In this document: positions 63,003 to 64,000 of the stretch, in pieces | Layout of the letters: every line of letters starts with the position of its first letter | Position numbering within the stretch: the first letter of the stretch is position 1 | NCBI GenBank assembly: GCA_026645735.1 | Contig: JAPKMT010000001.1 | Coordinates: 1-64,000, forward strand | Direction: 5' to 3' | Origin: Flexilinea sp. | GTDB lineage: Bacteria > Chloroflexota > Anaerolineae > Anaerolineales > Anaerolineaceae | DNA: 64,000 nt | The notes under the pieces: generated by a model | The model's input: only the letters and a program-made list of their open reading frames with translations | Told to the model about the DNA's origin: nothing | The model's database searches: none | Made by a program: the position numbers and the translations under genes

Positions 63003-64000
63003 ATGAGCTGGAATATCGCTGCTCATGATTGGGCAGTTCAAATCTTGCAAAATCATATGCGCAGCGGGAATACGCGGCACGCTTATTTATTTGTCGGTCC
63101 GCAGGGAATCGGACGCCGGACCATCAGTCTGCGTTTTATTCAAGCGTTGAATTGTCTGAATCCGCCTGCAGTTGGAGAATTTTGCGGAGAATGTCGGGTT
63201 TGCCGTCAGATATCTCAGATGCAGCACCCCGATCTGTTCATTGGCGAAGCGGAGACTCCGGGAGGGACGCTGAAAATTGATACGGTTCGTGAAATTCAAC
63301 ATTCTCTTTCGCTGCAGCCGTATGAAGCCCGATGGCGTGTTGCACTGTTGCTGCGCTTTGAAGAGGCCAACCAAAATGCCCAGAATGCCTTATTGAAAAC
63401 GCTGGAAGAACCACCCGAAAACGTTAAAATGATCTTGACAGCCAGTATGGAAAACGCACTCCTGCCGACGATCATTTCCCGCTGTGAAGTGATTCGTCTT
63501 CGTCCGATGCCGCTGGCGGATCTGCAAAAAGTTTTGGTTGACGAATGGAATGCGGATGAAGAGCATGCCTGGCGCATCGCGCATCTCGCGGCTGGGCGGG
63601 TTGGTTTTGCGGTTAACCTGTTGCAAAATACAGAGAAAGCGGATGCAATTCTGGATACTGCCCGCGAAGGGCTGGAGCTTTTAATGCAGAATACCCGCCA
63701 GCGCTTTCGTTTTGCCGAGAATTTTAAAGACGTTCGCAAACGCGCTGATTTAAGAAACATAATTCAAATCTGGCAGTCCTTATTCCGGGATTTGCTTCTT
63801 CTGTCTACCAACGGAGATGCTTCATCCGAATTACCGCTGACATTTGTGGATTTGAAATTTGATCTTTTGGAAATGGCCGGGAAGGTTTCCTCCGAGCGAT
63901 TTCTCTTCGTCCTCAACCAGATCAACCATTCCATGGATTACCTGGATGCGAATGTCAATCTGCAGCTTTTGACGGAAAATCTCTTACTGGACTGGCCGAG
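63003..64000 (+). CDS. holB: DNA polymerase III, delta-prime subunit, partial
   Basis: The frame opens at ATG 63003 and stays open to the window end (332 codons and 2 bases), with no stop. It begins MSWNIAAHDWAVQIL, then HAYLFVGPQGIGRRTI (P-loop with Arg in place of Lys). A zinc module, EFCGECRVCRQISQMQHPDL, follows, then NAQNALLKTLEEPPENV, and SRCEVIRLRPMPL, the SRC motif of clamp-loader subunits. The degenerate P-loop fits delta-prime, which does not hydrolyse ATP. It starts 8 bases after secA. Downstream sequence is missing. Confidence 0.9.
   Translation, partial: MSWNIAAHDWAVQILQNHMRSGNTRHAYLFVGPQGIGRRTISLRFIQALNCLNPPAVGEFCGECRVCRQISQMQHPDLFIGEAETPGGTLKIDTVREIQHSLSLQPYEARWRVALLLRFEEANQNAQNALLKTLEEPPENVKMILTASMENALLPTIISRCEVIRLRPMPLADLQKVLVDEWNADEEHAWRIAHLAAGRVGFAVNLLQNTEKADAILDTAREGLELLMQNTRQRFRFAENFKDVRKRADLRNIIQIWQSLFRDLLLLSTNGDASSELPLTFVDLKFDLLEMAGKVSSERFLFVLNQINHSMDYLDANVNLQLLTENLLLDWP

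Overview
The window is bacterial chromosome at moderate GC. It starts inside an IS66-family insertion sequence and ends inside the DNA polymerase III delta-prime gene. Protein style (MutS2, four-domain S1, long SecA, GH57/GH13 enzymes, clostridial-like PstS, no tRNA or rRNA) suggests an anaerobic Chloroflexota, Anaerolineae-like organism. That is inference from gene character, not from a marker gene.

Layout. (1) 1-680: left-truncated IS66 element. (2) 881-22,770: surface-polysaccharide locus, mostly on the minus strand. Read from its 5' end it holds an ABC exporter (Wzm/Wzt), a tandem GT2 enzyme, the full dTDP-L-rhamnose pathway (rfbC-B-A-D), a three-domain giant glycosyltransferase, a GT-C membrane transferase, a GT2 polyprenyl-phosphate transferase, a GT4 transferase, an unusual SGNH-hydrolase/radical-SAM fusion, a polysaccharide pyruvyltransferase and a flippase-like membrane protein. 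Two plus-strand genes, one of them a GT4, interrupt it at 16.4-19.3 kb. The 0.7-12.6 kb part looks much more AT-rich than the rest and may be acquired. (3) 22,985-35,084: miaA, yraN, an orphan SCP-x-like thiolase, GH13 + epimerase + GH57, a CapA-like phosphoesterase, a small anchored protein and trxB. (4) 35,290-45,958: ROK glucokinase, a permuted PstS-like protein, surE, metK behind a SAM-I riboswitch, a GT-C membrane protein, HtrA, a nitroreductase-like protein and a NYN/LOTUS protein. (5) 46,206-64,000: GAF histidine kinase, methyltransferase, miaB, mutS2, lipoprotein, M19 dipeptidase, rpsA, another GT-C protein, secA and holB.

The most striking feature is not a gene. At least sixteen copies of an about 123-bp intergenic element lie between 16.2 and 58.8 kb. 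Its ends are imperfect inverted repeats (CAGCRATTCGAAATATGG, with CCATATTTCGAATTGCTG at the other end). Well-preserved copies carry a central 20-26 bp near-perfect hairpin tipped by GCGC. The stem sequence differs between copies, but both arms change together. Several copies are flanked by direct repeats (three of 9 bp, one of 17 bp), so this looks like a MITE-like mobile element whose palindrome is maintained. Some copies have lost the hairpin, and one overlaps the 5' end of a lipoprotein gene. None was seen in the AT-rich part of the polysaccharide locus. A second non-coding feature is a cluster of same-orientation DnaA-box-like 9-mers downstream of metK.
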